57,365 nucleotides of DNA from Gracilimonas sp964505215 (GTDB taxonomy: Bacteria > Bacteroidota > Rhodothermia > Balneolales > Balneolaceae). Location of the stretch: contig CAZDGU010000015.1 in assembly GCA_964505215.1 (NCBI GenBank), positions 1 through 57,365 of the forward strand, read 5' to 3'. Within the stretch, counting starts at the first letter, position 1; each line of letters begins with the position of its first letter. Below are positions 1 to 9,456 of the stretch, one piece after another. The notes beneath the pieces are model-generated. The model saw only the letters and a list, made by a program, of their open reading frames with translations. It did no database searches and was not told where the DNA came from. Both the position numbers and the translations under genes were made by a program.

Positions 1-28
1 GACGAGCTACCAGCTGCTCCACCCCGCG
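1..28 (-). tRNA. initiator tRNA-fMet, 5' part only
   Basis: Read on the minus strand, the first 28 bases begin CGCGGGGTGGAGCAGCTGG and continue TAGCTCGTC. This matches the acceptor stem, D-stem and D-loop of bacterial initiator tRNA, including the 5' C that is left unpaired in initiators. The anticodon arm and 3' half lie outside the window to the left, so the CAT anticodon is inferred. Transcription points away from rocD. Confidence 0.85.
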
Positions 29-155
29 ATGTGAAGAACTCAATATACGGTTTATTTCCTACCGATAGCAAGCTTATTTCTAAACTTTTTTTCTGCTTTG
101 TGGGCTTCTTTCCCTATTTTCAACAAGAAAAATACAACCCATTATTTTATCTTTT

Positions 156-1376
156 ATGATCACATCTAAACAAGCTATAGAATTAGAGAATCAATACGGA
201 GCACATAACTATCATCCCCTGCCGGTGGTGCTGGCTAAAGGTCAGGGCGTGTACGTTTGGGATCCGGAGGGAAATAAATATTATGATTTTCTCTCGGCTT
301 ATTCGGCGGTTAATCAGGGACACAGTCATCCCAAAATTATTGAAGCGCTGACCGAGCAATCGAATACGCTGAGCCTGACTTCCCGGGCTTTTTATAATAA
401 CGTGCTGGGCAAGTATGAACAATATGTAACCGAATATTTTGGTTTTGAGAAAGTGCTTCCTATGAATACGGGAGCCGAAGCTGTGGAGACGGCTATTAAA
501 ATTTGTCGTAAATGGGCATATGAGAAAAAGAATATTCCGGAGCATCAGGCGCAAATTATTGTGCTTGAGAATAACTTTCATGGGCGTACCACAACCGTTA
601 TTTCTTTTTCCAATGATACGGATGCGCGTAAAAACTTTGGTCCTTATACACCAGGATTTATCAAGATACCTTATAATGATATAGCCGCACTGGAAGAAGC
701 GCTGCAACAGCCACATGTAGCCGGATTTTTAGTTGAACCCATACAAGGCGAGGCCGGCGTGGTGGTTCCGGATGATGGATACTTGGCAGCCGCTCACGAA
801 TTGTGCAAGCAGGCCAACGTATTGTTTATGGCCGATGAAATTCAAACCGGAATTGCCCGAACCGGTAAACTTTTAGCTTGCGATCATGAGCAGGTTAAGC
901 CGGATATGTTAATTTTAGGAAAGGCGCTCTCGGGAGGAGCTTATCCAGTTTCTGCGGTTTTAGCGGATAATGATATCATGGATGTAATAAAACCCGGTCA
1001 GCACGGTTCTACCTATGGTGGCAATCCCGTAGCCTGCAAGGTGGCGATGGCCGCACTTGATGTGGTTAAGGATGAGAATCTGGCTGAGAATGCTGAAACC
1101 CTCGGCAAACTATTCAGAGCAGAGATGCAGAAGCTGATTGAGCAGTTCGATTTATTCTTGAAAGTACGCGGAAAAGGATTGCTGAATGCAATAGACATCA
1201 ACGATACCCCTGAAAGCCAAACCGCCTGGAACTTCTGCGTAGCGCTAAAGGATAATGGATTACTGGCCAAGCCCACGCATGGAAATATCATTCGGTTTGC
1301 GCCACCGCTTGTGATGACTGAAGAACAATTATTAGATTGTGTGGCCATCATCAGGAAAACGGCTGAAGTATTTTAA
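156..1376 (+). CDS. rocD: ornithine--oxo-acid aminotransferase
   Basis: PLP-dependent class III aminotransferase, 406 residues, the usual length for ornithine delta-aminotransferase. It transfers the delta-amino group of ornithine to 2-oxoglutarate, giving glutamate semialdehyde for arginine/ornithine catabolism in the cytosol. Visible markers are the N-terminal substrate segment with NYHPLPVV, the phosphate-binding MNTGAEAVETAIK (about residue 105), NNFHGRTTT, VEPIQGEAGVV, the PLP-aspartate segment FMADEIQTGIARTGK and the Schiff-base lysine in ILGKALSGG. The NYHPLPVVL and NTGAEAVETA segments are those of the ornithine rather than the acetylornithine enzyme. No clear ribosome binding site precedes the ATG. 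The next gene is a related lysine aminotransferase, so the pair handles basic amino acids. Confidence 0.93.
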   Translation: MITSKQAIELENQYGAHNYHPLPVVLAKGQGVYVWDPEGNKYYDFLSAYSAVNQGHSHPKIIEALTEQSNTLSLTSRAFYNNVLGKYEQYVTEYFGFEKVLPMNTGAEAVETAIKICRKWAYEKKNIPEHQAQIIVLENNFHGRTTTVISFSNDTDARKNFGPYTPGFIKIPYNDIAALEEALQQPHVAGFLVEPIQGEAGVVVPDDGYLAAAHELCKQANVLFMADEIQTGIARTGKLLACDHEQVKPDMLILGKALSGGAYPVSAVLADNDIMDVIKPGQHGSTYGGNPVACKVAMAALDVVKDENLAENAETLGKLFRAEMQKLIEQFDLFLKVRGKGLLNAIDINDTPESQTAWNFCVALKDNGLLAKPTHGNIIRFAPPLVMTEEQLLDCVAIIRKTAEVF

Positions 1377-1522
1377 AAAATAATACTAAGCAATTATTCA
1401 GCGCTCAAGAAGGGTCCAAAAAGGGCATTTCCAACTTTAGTGAATCTAAAGGCTATTGAGCACCTTCATTGTATTTGGTAGATTCAACATAACATCAATA
1501 TTATAAAATTTAGGAGAATTAA

Positions 1523-2872
1523 ATGTCGGATAAACACACCGTAAGCCCCAAAAATGTTCGTTCAGTTTTAGGCAAACACCTTCTTACCGATGGGTATGAT
1601 ATGGTGCTGGATCTTGAAAAGAGCGAGGGGCCTTATTTATTGGACTCAGTTTCCGGTAAACGCTATCTCGATTTTTTCACTTTTTTTGCGTCTAACCCTT
1701 TGGGAATGAATCACCCCAAAATTGCCGGTGATGACGATTTCGTTGCAAAACTTGGACGTGTTGCCATCAACAAACCTTCTAACTCTGATGTTTATACACA
1801 GGATATGGCCGAGTTTATGCAATCGTTCAGCCGCGTAGCTGTTCCGGATTACATGCCGTACTCGTTCTTTATTTCAGGTGGAGCTTTGGCGGTAGAGAAT
1901 GCCATGAAAGTAGCTTTTGACTGGAAAGTGCAGAAGAACTTTCAGAAAGGATATCGCGAGGAAAAAGGACACAAAGTACTTCACTTCGAAAAAGCTTTTC
2001 ACGGCCGTACGGGCTACACGCTTTCTGTTACCAATACCATTCATGACAAGGTGAAATACTTCACCAAGTTCGACTGGCCGCGCGTAATCAGTCCGGCTAT
2101 GACGTACCCTGCTACAGCCGAAAATATTGAAGCTACTGCACTGCAGGAGCAGCTGGCTATAGCCCAGGCAGAGCGATACTTCGAGCAGTACAAAGATGAT
2201 ATTGCCTGTATTCTGATTGAACCTATTCAGGGTGAAGGCGGCGATCGTCACTTCAGGCTTGAATTCCATCAGGCACTGCGTGATTTAGCTGACAAGCACG
2301 AGGCGCTTCTTATTTATGATGAAGTGCAAACGGGCGTTGGCATGACCGGAAAATTCTGGGCGCACGAGCATTATGTGAAGCCGGATATTTTAGCCTTCGG
2401 TAAGAAAGCGCAAGTGTGCGGTATTTTAGCCGGTAAGCGCGTAGATGAAGTGGAAACCAACTGCTTCCATGTATCTTCACGAATTAACTCTACCTGGGGC
2501 GGTAACCTCGTTGATATGGTTCGCTTCGGTCGTATTCTTGATATTATTGAAGAGGACAATCTGGTAGAAAATGCAGCTACCGTAGGCGACTACCTGCATG
2601 GCAAACTCGTTGAATTAGCCGATAAGCACGAACATTTATCTAACCCTCGCGGTAAAGGATTGTTCTGCGCTATCGACCTTCCAAATGGTTATTCTCGCGA
2701 TATGGTTATTAACCGATGCATGGAAAACGGATTGATGATTCTTTCTTGCGGACCTAATACCGTGCGTTTCCGTCCGCCGCTAACCATTACCAAGGAACTG
2801 ATTGACGAAGGATTGGATATTCTGGAAAAAGCTTATTTAAGCGCTCTGGATGACTGCCCCGCCGTCGATTAA
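1523..2872 (+). CDS. lat: L-lysine 6-transaminase
   Basis: Class III PLP aminotransferase of 449 residues, resembling L-lysine epsilon-aminotransferase. The family moves the epsilon-amino group of lysine to 2-oxoglutarate, giving 2-aminoadipate semialdehyde. Features seen: SGGALAVENAMKVAFDWK (PLP phosphate loop), FHGRTGYTLSVTN, IEPIQGEGGDRHFR, YDEVQTGVGMTGKFW with the cofactor Asp, and FGKKAQVCGI carrying the candidate Schiff-base Lys. The GGDRHFR segment and the AQVCG after the lysine separate it from ornithine and GABA enzymes. AGGAG precedes the ATG by 7 bases. A strong terminator follows. The semialdehyde dehydrogenase expected next in the pathway is not adjacent. Confidence 0.9.
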   Translation: MSDKHTVSPKNVRSVLGKHLLTDGYDMVLDLEKSEGPYLLDSVSGKRYLDFFTFFASNPLGMNHPKIAGDDDFVAKLGRVAINKPSNSDVYTQDMAEFMQSFSRVAVPDYMPYSFFISGGALAVENAMKVAFDWKVQKNFQKGYREEKGHKVLHFEKAFHGRTGYTLSVTNTIHDKVKYFTKFDWPRVISPAMTYPATAENIEATALQEQLAIAQAERYFEQYKDDIACILIEPIQGEGGDRHFRLEFHQALRDLADKHEALLIYDEVQTGVGMTGKFWAHEHYVKPDILAFGKKAQVCGILAGKRVDEVETNCFHVSSRINSTWGGNLVDMVRFGRILDIIEEDNLVENAATVGDYLHGKLVELADKHEHLSNPRGKGLFCAIDLPNGYSRDMVINRCMENGLMILSCGPNTVRFRPPLTITKELIDEGLDILEKAYLSALDDCPAVD

Positions 2873-2893
2873 TTCATAACCGAGCTTAAACTC

Positions 2894-2927
2894 AAAAGGA
2901 CGCAACTCATACTTGCGTCCTTTTTTT
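2894..2927 (+). terminator. Rho-independent terminator after lat
   Basis: An 8-bp perfect stem, GGACGCAA (2898-2905) with TTGCGTCC (2913-2920), encloses a 7-base loop. It is flanked by AAAA on the left and a run of T on the right. The A and T tracts make it usable from both sides, which suits the convergent acyl-CoA synthetase gene ending at 2955. Confidence 0.9.
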
Positions 2928-2954
2928 GTGGGTGTGAATTTTAGGAGTTAGGAG

Positions 2955-4601
2955 TTATTCCCTAAACTGAACATCTTTCCACTCTTCAAACAGGTGCGCC
3001 ACTTTTAATCGCTGGTACTTGCCGGTGGAAGTCACGGGGAGTTCATTTCCAAAAACCACTACTTTAGGTGCCTTTGAAAATGGCAGCTTTGCCTGGCAAT
3101 ATGCTAAAATAGCTTGTTTATCTTCTTCAGCTCCCTCCATTAGCTCAACATAAGCGCCTACTTCCTCCCCATACCAATCATTTTCAAAGCCCACAGCAAT
3201 GCCTGCTTTCACGCCCGGAGCCTGATTTATGACCTCATCAATCTCCAACGGAGCTAAATTCACCCCTCCCCTGATAATCAATTCCTTCAGCCGTCCGGTT
3301 ATAAAAAAGTACGGCCTTTCTTTCTCGTCTCTTCTAATAAATCCTTCGTCACCGGTGCGGAACCATCCGTTTTTAAAAGCCCGCTCATTCGCTTCCCGAT
3401 TTTTGAAGTACCCTTTCATCACGTTCACTCCACGTACCACAATTTCTCCGCGCTCTCCCTCCGGCAGTGAATTCCCTTCCTCATCCTGAATGTCCATATA
3501 ATTGGCCCTTATCGGAATGCCAATGCTGGGATAGCCGAAATCACGCATCCACTTATTATGCTCTTCTTCGGTTTGAACCGTGGGAAGGAAAGATGAATAG
3601 CAGGTAGTTTCCGAAAGTCCGTATCCATGAATGATGGGAACTCCGAACAGTTCTTCAAACTTTTGCGCGGTTTGAACGGTAAGCGGACCGGCTCCACATA
3701 TAATATGTCTGAACTGTTTAATTTCCGGCTTTTCCTTCTGTTCATAATGGTGCGTCAGATACTGAAGCAGTGTGGGAACCACGCTTACTACATGGACATG
3801 ATTTTCATCAATAGCCTCAAAAAAATCTCCGGCACTGAATTTCCTGTTTAACACCGAAGAGCCGCCTGCATAAAAAGGGGTGATCAACGTAACCACAGTT
3901 CCATTTACGTGATGAATGGGAAGCACACACATCATCTTTGTTCCGCCATCAATGTTGTGCCATTTACTTATTGCGCGAGCGTCTTCCAAGAGATTTCGCT
4001 GGGTAAGCACCACTCCCTTAGGGTTTCCGGTAGTTCCTGAAGTAAATACAATCAGTGCTTCAGATGTGATATCTGTTGTAGCTTCCGGAAGCTCGCCTTC
4101 TGCCCTGCTAAAGCTTTCTATACGCTCTGTACAGGCTGCCAATTGAATATCGCTGATTGCCTCATTATTACTCAGAACTGTTTTGATTCTATTCGCGTAC
4201 TCATTTCGCACCAGAGCAAGCTTCACCTCAGCGTTCTCCAGGATGTAGGAAATGCGTGCATCATCCTCCCCCAAATTAACCGGAACTACCACTAAGCCGC
4301 AGTACCAGGCTGCAAAATATTGAATCACCGTGTGCCAGTGATTGTGCGAAATAGTTGCAATTTTATCACCGGATTTCAACCCTTTAGATTTATAAAACCG
4401 GGCGGTGCTCATTACATATTCATACAGCTGTGCGTACGAAATATCGGCCGTATCCTGCTGCTCCTGCCGATAGCTCAAAAAGATCTTCGAGTTATCTTTT
4501 CTACGCTCTAACAGCTCTTTATAATTGGTATTCAGCTTAGGAAGCCGCTCATTAAGGCTTCGGGCGTGAGCTATTTTCTCTTCTAAATTCTGAAACGACA
4601 T
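2955..4601 (-). CDS. AMP-dependent acyl-CoA synthetase/ligase
   Basis: Adenylate-forming enzyme (ANL superfamily) of 548 residues. It should activate a carboxylic acid with ATP and transfer the acyl group to CoA. Motifs seen: the P-loop-like VFTSGTTGNPKGVVLTQRN (about 190), VLPIHHVNG, the A5 motif GYGLSETTC, the A7 motif GWFRTGDEGF, FITGRLKELIIRGGVNLAPLEID, and a C-terminal lysine in STGKYQRLK, the A10 catalytic lysine. Length and IHHVNGT are those of medium/long-chain or crotonobetaine/carnitine-type ligases. It is not the shorter phenylacetate ligase PaaK. There is no signal peptide, so it is cytosolic. The substrate cannot be named from sequence. It is transcribed alone, converging on lat. 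Confidence 0.85.
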   Translation of the reverse strand: MSFQNLEEKIAHARSLNERLPKLNTNYKELLERRKDNSKIFLSYRQEQQDTADISYAQLYEYVMSTARFYKSKGLKSGDKIATISHNHWHTVIQYFAAWYCGLVVVPVNLGEDDARISYILENAEVKLALVRNEYANRIKTVLSNNEAISDIQLAACTERIESFSRAEGELPEATTDITSEALIVFTSGTTGNPKGVVLTQRNLLEDARAISKWHNIDGGTKMMCVLPIHHVNGTVVTLITPFYAGGSSVLNRKFSAGDFFEAIDENHVHVVSVVPTLLQYLTHHYEQKEKPEIKQFRHIICGAGPLTVQTAQKFEELFGVPIIHGYGLSETTCYSSFLPTVQTEEEHNKWMRDFGYPSIGIPIRANYMDIQDEEGNSLPEGERGEIVVRGVNVMKGYFKNREANERAFKNGWFRTGDEGFIRRDEKERPYFFITGRLKELIIRGGVNLAPLEIDEVINQAPGVKAGIAVGFENDWYGEEVGAYVELMEGAEEDKQAILAYCQAKLPFSKAPKVVVFGNELPVTSTGKYQRLKVAHLFEEWKDVQFRE

Positions 4602-4734
4602 TTTGAATACCTCATTTACATTGATTTTATTTCATATCTGAATAAAAACATCTTGACTAAACCTGACTGCATCACTTATAAAAATAACTCAATGTTTAAC
4701 GATTGATGTATGAACATTAAATATCTTCATGCAC

Positions 4735-6090
4735 TTATTGCTGTGCAGCCGTTCTCGGAATGGTCATGATTTCCTTCTGCCTTCCATCGATATACCAAAC
4801 GCCTGTTTCATCAAAATAAGCGTCTTCTTCCAGCATAATTCGTATTTCCTTTCCCCATTCTTTAATATAAGTGGCGTTGTTTAGTTCGATGGAATAGGCC
4901 GTGTTTAAGTGCAGCGGATAATCTCCATCACCGGGCACGCCCTCCTGCTTATCCCACATTCCCAGCGTGGTTCCGGCCGCGTGTCCGTGATAACCTATGG
5001 GATGCGTATAAATACTTGGCTTGAGTCCTTCTGCTATGGCTTGCTTTCGAGACATTGCGAGCACTTCATTTCCGGTTCGCCCTTCTTTAAAATTGCCGGT
5101 AAAAATATCCTGCAGTCGGTTTGCTTTATCAAAAGCTTCCGCCAAATACTTCGGCACTTCCGTTTCTCCCGCACGGAGCACATAAGCATGCTGCTGCGTA
5201 TCCGTATTTAAGCGTAAATAAGTGATTCCAAAATCTACGTGTAGCAAATCACCCGGCAGAATAATATTCTCGGCAGGACGGCTGTCAAAGGTTCTCAAAT
5301 GATCAAAAGATTCCGGATCGGCTCGTTGTATAGATACACTGGGATGAAACCAAGCCACCAAGTTAAGATCTCGTATTTTTTCGCGATACCACCACACCAC
5401 ATCATCGGTGGTGGTTACTCCGGGCTGAATGACTCGATCAGAAAATCCTTCCGCAATAATTTCGTGCGCTACACGAACTATTTGTGGATAAATGTTCATT
5501 TCTTTTGGAGTACGGGTTTCCAGCCAGCCCACGGCCAGCTGCTCGGCAGAAACCAGCCTCTTCGAATATTTCTTACCAATGGCTGCTTTCATTTCTTCGT
5601 AATCTGTGACGACTAAACCATCGGCATGACCCCAGGTTTCTGAAATATTTATTCCAATATTTTGTGGATTTATTTCTTTAATGATTTCAGCGAGCCGCTC
5701 CCACTGATCCGGCTCCGATTCAGGATCCCAGCCTCTTTTAAACATCTCTCCCACATCATACCGGGCCACCGCTAAAGTTTCTACCGTTCCTTTTTCGGTT
5801 TGATGCATCACCAAAATGGTTCGGCGCCGGGCGGCATGCCATGTAGCAGGAAGCAACGTTTTAATCACAGGATCTTCGTTGTATTCTCGCGAAACCACCA
5901 CCCACATATCAATACCGGTACGTTCCATTAAATCAGGCAATAGCGCTTGTATGCGGTCTTTCAATAGTTCATCCATCACCTCTGCCCTTTCTTTCATAGA
6001 CAGTATTTTGGGATAGTTTTGAGCCTCAGCCCTTGGATATATGATTAAGCATAAAATAAATATTACCACCAGCTGTAGAAATGATTTCAT
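4735..6090 (-). CDS. secreted M24-family (Xaa-Pro aminopeptidase-like) metallopeptidase
   Basis: 451 residues with an N-terminal Sec signal peptide (hydrophobic LQLVVIFILCLIIY, cleavage likely after RAEA). The N-terminal half resembles the creatinase/prolidase N domain (ERTGIDMWVVVSREYNEDP). The C-terminal pita-bread domain has the metal ligands expected of M24: Asp in LLHVDFGI, Asp in RLNTDTQQHAY, His in THPIGYHGHAAG, Glu in YSIELNNAT and Glu in MLEEDAYF. All five positions are filled, so it is probably active, cleaving N-terminal residues ahead of proline in the periplasm. It stands alone. The M61-like peptidase next upstream on the same strand is separated by 660 bp of repeat-rich sequence. 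Confidence 0.85.
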   Translation of the reverse strand: MKSFLQLVVIFILCLIIYPRAEAQNYPKILSMKERAEVMDELLKDRIQALLPDLMERTGIDMWVVVSREYNEDPVIKTLLPATWHAARRRTILVMHQTEKGTVETLAVARYDVGEMFKRGWDPESEPDQWERLAEIIKEINPQNIGINISETWGHADGLVVTDYEEMKAAIGKKYSKRLVSAEQLAVGWLETRTPKEMNIYPQIVRVAHEIIAEGFSDRVIQPGVTTTDDVVWWYREKIRDLNLVAWFHPSVSIQRADPESFDHLRTFDSRPAENIILPGDLLHVDFGITYLRLNTDTQQHAYVLRAGETEVPKYLAEAFDKANRLQDIFTGNFKEGRTGNEVLAMSRKQAIAEGLKPSIYTHPIGYHGHAAGTTLGMWDKQEGVPGDGDYPLHLNTAYSIELNNATYIKEWGKEIRIMLEEDAYFDETGVWYIDGRQKEIMTIPRTAAQQ

Positions 6091-6217
6091 AGATGAGAAA
6101 GAAGTAGTTAAAAGTTAGCGGAAATATGCAGCAGAATTTTTGCAGGTGCAAGTTGATGTCTGATTAGAAGCTCACAGTTGTCTATAAAGGTTACTTTGGT
6201 TTGGTGTTGATGGTAAG

Positions 6218-6255
6218 AGCTGTAGCTTTCAGCTCTCAGACTTCAGCTGTCAGCT
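6218..6255. repeat. class D intergenic repeat (AGCTTTCAGCT), gene-less copy
   Basis: A purine/pyrimidine-biased stretch built from AGCTGT, AGCTTTCAGCTCTCAG and CAGCTGTCAGCT words, largely self-complementary. The same vocabulary recurs at 19041-19087 and 36368-36419. It lies in the gap downstream of the M61 peptidase gene, upstream of the M24 gene. Confidence 0.6.
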
Positions 6256-6566
6256 TTTTTGGGAGATTTAAGTAGGTTTTTTCCTCGTCAGGAAGGTCCA
6301 CCTCCGTGATGCCCTTCCGGAAACTCCGGCTTTCCGTTGGTGTTATCCGCAATTTTGTGTTTTAACTAACTCCCAACAACTCGTCCATCAAAAATCGGTC
6401 GTTCGATCTTTCGCAAATCAATTCGTACTCAAGGTTGCAAGATAGATTCCACCATTCCGACCTCCTCTGACTCCTCCTTCTCAAGGAGGAGAACGCGTTG
6501 ATATGTAGCCGTATTTATTTAAGTTAAATGGCTAACAATCATTTTAAAGCTGAATTTCCCTCGTCT
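6256..6566. other. non-coding stretch without recognised features
   Basis: Between the class D repeat and the REP-like repeat I see no convincing gene. It contains a small palindrome, CTCCTTCTCAAGGAGGAG (about 6473-6490), and AT-rich spacer. It may be decayed repeat sequence. Confidence 0.5.
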
Positions 6567-6642
6567 TGGAAGCTCTCCAATTAAAACATGCGAAGCCGGA
6601 GCTTCGGGGACTGCATTGCTAAGCCGGAGCTTAGCAACGAGA
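6567..6642. repeat. REP-like double-hairpin repeat, copy 1
   Basis: Two adjacent hairpins. The first is CGAAGC-CGGA-GCTTCG and the second GCTAAGC-CGGA-GCTTAGC, joined by GGGACTGCATT and followed by AACGAGAA. An almost identical copy lies at 12087-12163 and a diverged one at 11962-12026. The paired hairpins and constant AACGAG tail are the layout of REP elements mobilised by RAYT (Y1 transposase-like) proteins. No RAYT gene is in the window. Confidence 0.8.
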
Positions 6643-6754
6643 ATTCGCCGTGGCAACGAGGACAAAAAAGGTCCCAGCGGACGCTGGAACCGGTTTTGTG
6701 GTTTAAAATAAGGACAAAGTTTCACTGCAATCAGCAAGCACTAAAGCTCATCGT

Positions 6755-8542
6755 TTATTTCAGCCAGGCATTTCTTTGTTGAGTTTTCTGCTTCCCGGCT
6801 TTTGCATTCCATACGGTTCTGTAGCTTTGATCTTCTGCCAGCGTCAGCTTCACGGTGTGTTCCTCACCCCAGCGGGTAAACGTAACTTCTACCTCCTCAC
6901 CGGGATTATGGTTTTGCAGAGTCTCATCAACCCGCTGAACCGTATTTAGTCGCGTTCCGGCTATAGAAATTATGTTGTCGGTTGCTTCTATGCCCGCCTT
7001 GTAAATCGGAGAGCCTTTTATGGCGTTGGAGCGTAATTTCCCAACTCCATCAGAAATGCGAATATTTGTCCCAAGGTTGGCTTTACCGGGATTGGCCTGC
7101 TCAAAATTCACCCCAACACTTGCCAACAAAGAGGCGTAATCGGGAACCTGACTGTCAAAGATGTACTTATTGAAAAAGTTTGACGCAAAATCTTGTCCCG
7201 CATATTCTGCTAAGGTCGCTTTCACATCACGGTTAGTGTAGGGAACTTCCGGCTTGCCAAATTTCTGCCACATCTGGCTCATAAAACCATCCAGGCTTTT
7301 ATCACCACCCAGTTCTCTAAGCGAGAGGTCCAGCGCTAAGCCCAGCACGCTTCCATAGGTGTAATACGAGATAAAGGTATTTTCTTTATTCTGAGGCTCA
7401 ACAGAAGTAGCCGCATCCACAAAAGGCGCCTGATAACTCATTTCTATAGGATTGAAATACGTTCTTCCGGGGTGATTAATCACATAATTAAGTCCGCGAG
7501 ATAAACCCTCCACATATTCTTTTCCTGTGTTGATGCCGGCCCGGGCTAAAATCAAGCCTGTGTAGTAGCTGGTAAATCCTTCCGCAAACCAAAGCTCACC
7601 GCTCATATTAGCTTCTTCAAAATTGAAAGGCTCTAAGCTGGCAGGACGAATGCGCTCCACGTTCCAAATATGTATAAACTCATGCGATACGGTTCCCAAA
7701 CCGGTATTTCCAAGCGGCCGATCTAAAGACTTTGAGCTGGTTACTACCGTAGAATTTCGGTGCTCCATTCCATCTCCGCTAGCATTGGGCATGTAGCAGC
7801 TCAGAAAAACATATTCACCGTAATCGAAATCGGGCAGCTCGCCAAATACCTCTTTTTGGGCCTTCACAATAGCCATTACATTGTCAAAATAGGTGTCCAC
7901 TTCTTGTTCAGATGCCGGCGTATGCAAAGCTAAACGAATGGTTTGGCCATCTACTTTTTCCATACGCTCGTGGAAATCTGCAATTTCAACCGGACTGTCT
8001 AAAAAGTAGTACAAATCGGGCGCATAATAGGTAGTTCCACTTTGGTGCTTTAGCTGCGTGGCAATTTTCCAGTTCAAATCTTCCCGAAGGTTGAAGGTAA
8101 CTTCTATGGGGCGATGCTCATAATTGCGGGCCCATATAAAAACGGCCGGAGTATTTAAGTGAGCATGCGTTTCATCCACCTGCGCATACGTCCCATCACC
8201 CCGATTGGCAAACAGCGTGTACTCAAAAGTTACGGTTCCGTCATGACCGCTTACGTTCCACTGGTGCGGATTTGGACGGGTAATTTCCAGCTCATTTCCT
8301 TGGCTGTCGGTGGCTTTTGCGCCATATACATTTTTGGCAAATTCATGCAGCGCGTAGCGGCCCGGCGAGCTCCGGCTCATCCTTAATTCCAACACTTCTT
8401 GGTCTAAGTTGGTATAGGTTACGCTTACTTTCGCCTCGTGGTGAACGGCGTTCTCAAACGAAATTTCGTAACTGGTTTTGGTTTGAGCCGAAAGCGACAG
8501 GGTGAATAAAAATAACGTACAGGTTAATAAAAGGGATCTCAT
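6755..8542 (-). CDS. secreted M61-family (glycyl aminopeptidase-like) peptidase with PDZ domain
   Basis: 595 residues from the chosen ATG at 8542. An in-frame start 17 codons earlier would place non-signal residues before the Sec leader MRSLLLTCTLFLFTLSLSAQ, so the later start is preferred. An N-terminal beta domain precedes the zinc-peptidase domain with HEFIHIWN (HExxH) followed by ELWFAEGFTSYY, supplying the third ligand Glu. A PDZ domain (about residues 490-580) contains KGSPIYKAGIEATDNIISIAG and PGEEVEVTF. This order is that of M61 peptidases. It probably acts in the periplasm. It is monocistronic, followed by repeats. Confidence 0.87.
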   Translation of the reverse strand: MRSLLLTCTLFLFTLSLSAQTKTSYEISFENAVHHEAKVSVTYTNLDQEVLELRMSRSSPGRYALHEFAKNVYGAKATDSQGNELEITRPNPHQWNVSGHDGTVTFEYTLFANRGDGTYAQVDETHAHLNTPAVFIWARNYEHRPIEVTFNLREDLNWKIATQLKHQSGTTYYAPDLYYFLDSPVEIADFHERMEKVDGQTIRLALHTPASEQEVDTYFDNVMAIVKAQKEVFGELPDFDYGEYVFLSCYMPNASGDGMEHRNSTVVTSSKSLDRPLGNTGLGTVSHEFIHIWNVERIRPASLEPFNFEEANMSGELWFAEGFTSYYTGLILARAGINTGKEYVEGLSRGLNYVINHPGRTYFNPIEMSYQAPFVDAATSVEPQNKENTFISYYTYGSVLGLALDLSLRELGGDKSLDGFMSQMWQKFGKPEVPYTNRDVKATLAEYAGQDFASNFFNKYIFDSQVPDYASLLASVGVNFEQANPGKANLGTNIRISDGVGKLRSNAIKGSPIYKAGIEATDNIISIAGTRLNTVQRVDETLQNHNPGEEVEVTFTRWGEEHTVKLTLAEDQSYRTVWNAKAGKQKTQQRNAWLK

Positions 8543-8892
8543 AGCCGGTTGTTTACATTTATATTGAAGTGCGGAATATGAACAGAGAATCACACATTAG
8601 CAAAATCGGCTTTGATAAAAATGCACGGTTTCTAATGACTGGTTCAACCAACTTCACCCAGAGACGGAAAACATCACCAAAAAATCATCGCAGAACAATC
8701 TATTTTGGGGTGAAAACCTGTGTTCCTTCAGTTCAACCATAAAAACGGGAACAATATTTCTGTGTACTGTTGCAATATACACGTTAAAGTTGCTTATTAA
8801 GATATACCAGAAGGATTTTGAATTGCAGACGAAGAAATTATGATTTTGCAACGCCTTCAAATAACTCCAAACATTTTTAGAAGGGACAAACC
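8543..8892. other. divergent intergenic region, nothing recognised
   Basis: This 350-bp region lies between the divergent M61 peptidase and CBS-domain genes. It is AT-rich, has no repeat of the families seen elsewhere, and contains no convincing coding sequence. It must hold both promoters, but I could not place them with confidence. Confidence 0.5.
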
Positions 8893-9351
8893 ATGGTTAT
8901 AAGTTATAGAGGACCTCAAAGACAACCGCCTAAAGCCAAAGATCAGGCACTGCAGGTGAAGGATTTCATGACCAAACAGCTCATTACGTTTTCGCCTGAT
9001 GACTCCATTTATGCCGTATTGCATACTTTGGTGGAAAAAAACATTTCAGGCGGCCCGGTTACTGACGAAAATGGAAAACTGATTGGCATTATTTCTGAGG
9101 GTGACTGCCTAAAGCAAGTGGTGCGCGGAAAGTACACCAACACGCCCGAACTTATTGGAAAAGTAAGGGATTATATGACGCCCGACCCGGTTACCATTGG
9201 TCCGGATGAGAATATTATGACCGTTGCCAAGCTGTTTTTAAAACTCCGCTTACGCCGCTTTCCGGTGCTGGATGGAGATAAGCTGGTGGGCCAAATCAGC
9301 CAGCGAGACGTAATGTACGCCATCGACTCTCTGGAAAATGAAACGTGGTAA
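8893..9351 (+). CDS. tandem CBS-domain protein
   Basis: 152 residues consisting of two CBS motifs (Bateman module). The first, VKDFMTKQLITFSPDDSIY, continues to NISGGPVTDENGKLIGIISEGD. The second, VRDYMTPDPVTIGPDENI, continues to RRFPVLDGDKLVGQISQRDV. Such free-standing modules bind adenine nucleotides and act as sensors or inhibitors of partner enzymes; the partner is not evident here. GAAGGGA precedes the ATG by 8 bases. No signal peptide or membrane segment, so cytosolic. It converges on hmgA through a cruciform-like hairpin. Confidence 0.88.
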   Translation: MVISYRGPQRQPPKAKDQALQVKDFMTKQLITFSPDDSIYAVLHTLVEKNISGGPVTDENGKLIGIISEGDCLKQVVRGKYTNTPELIGKVRDYMTPDPVTIGPDENIMTVAKLFLKLRLRRFPVLDGDKLVGQISQRDVMYAIDSLENETW

Positions 9352-9363
9352 ATTCAGCTGAAC

Positions 9364-9416
9364 CCGGAGGTTTAGCACAAGCTGCAATCCAAGAAACAGC
9401 AGCTTCAATCCTCCGG
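9364..9416. terminator. nested inverted repeat between convergent genes
   Basis: Outer arms CCGGAGG (9364-9370) and CCTCCGG (9410-9416) enclose inner arms AAGCTGC (9379-9385) and GCAGCTT (9399-9405). AAAAGCCGGCTTTTT follows at about 9428. The position between convergent CBS and hmgA genes suggests a bidirectional terminator. There is no long T tract directly after the outer stem, so this is tentative. Confidence 0.5.
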
Positions 9417-9456
9417 AAAGGATCAGGTAAAAGCCGGCTTTTTCGGTGAAATAAGT

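Noticed and set aside
2955..4601. Assigning the acyl-CoA synthetase as PaaK to complete the phenylacetate pathway
   Set aside because: At 548 residues with the long-chain/carnitine-ligase motif set it is not the roughly 430-residue PaaK type, and it is 7.6 kb from paaA on the other strand.
6519..6737. Two short minus-strand frames (here and at 12033-12263) sharing a 20-residue stretch, as if a small protein family
   Set aside because: The shared stretch is simply the translation of the REP-like double hairpin at both places.
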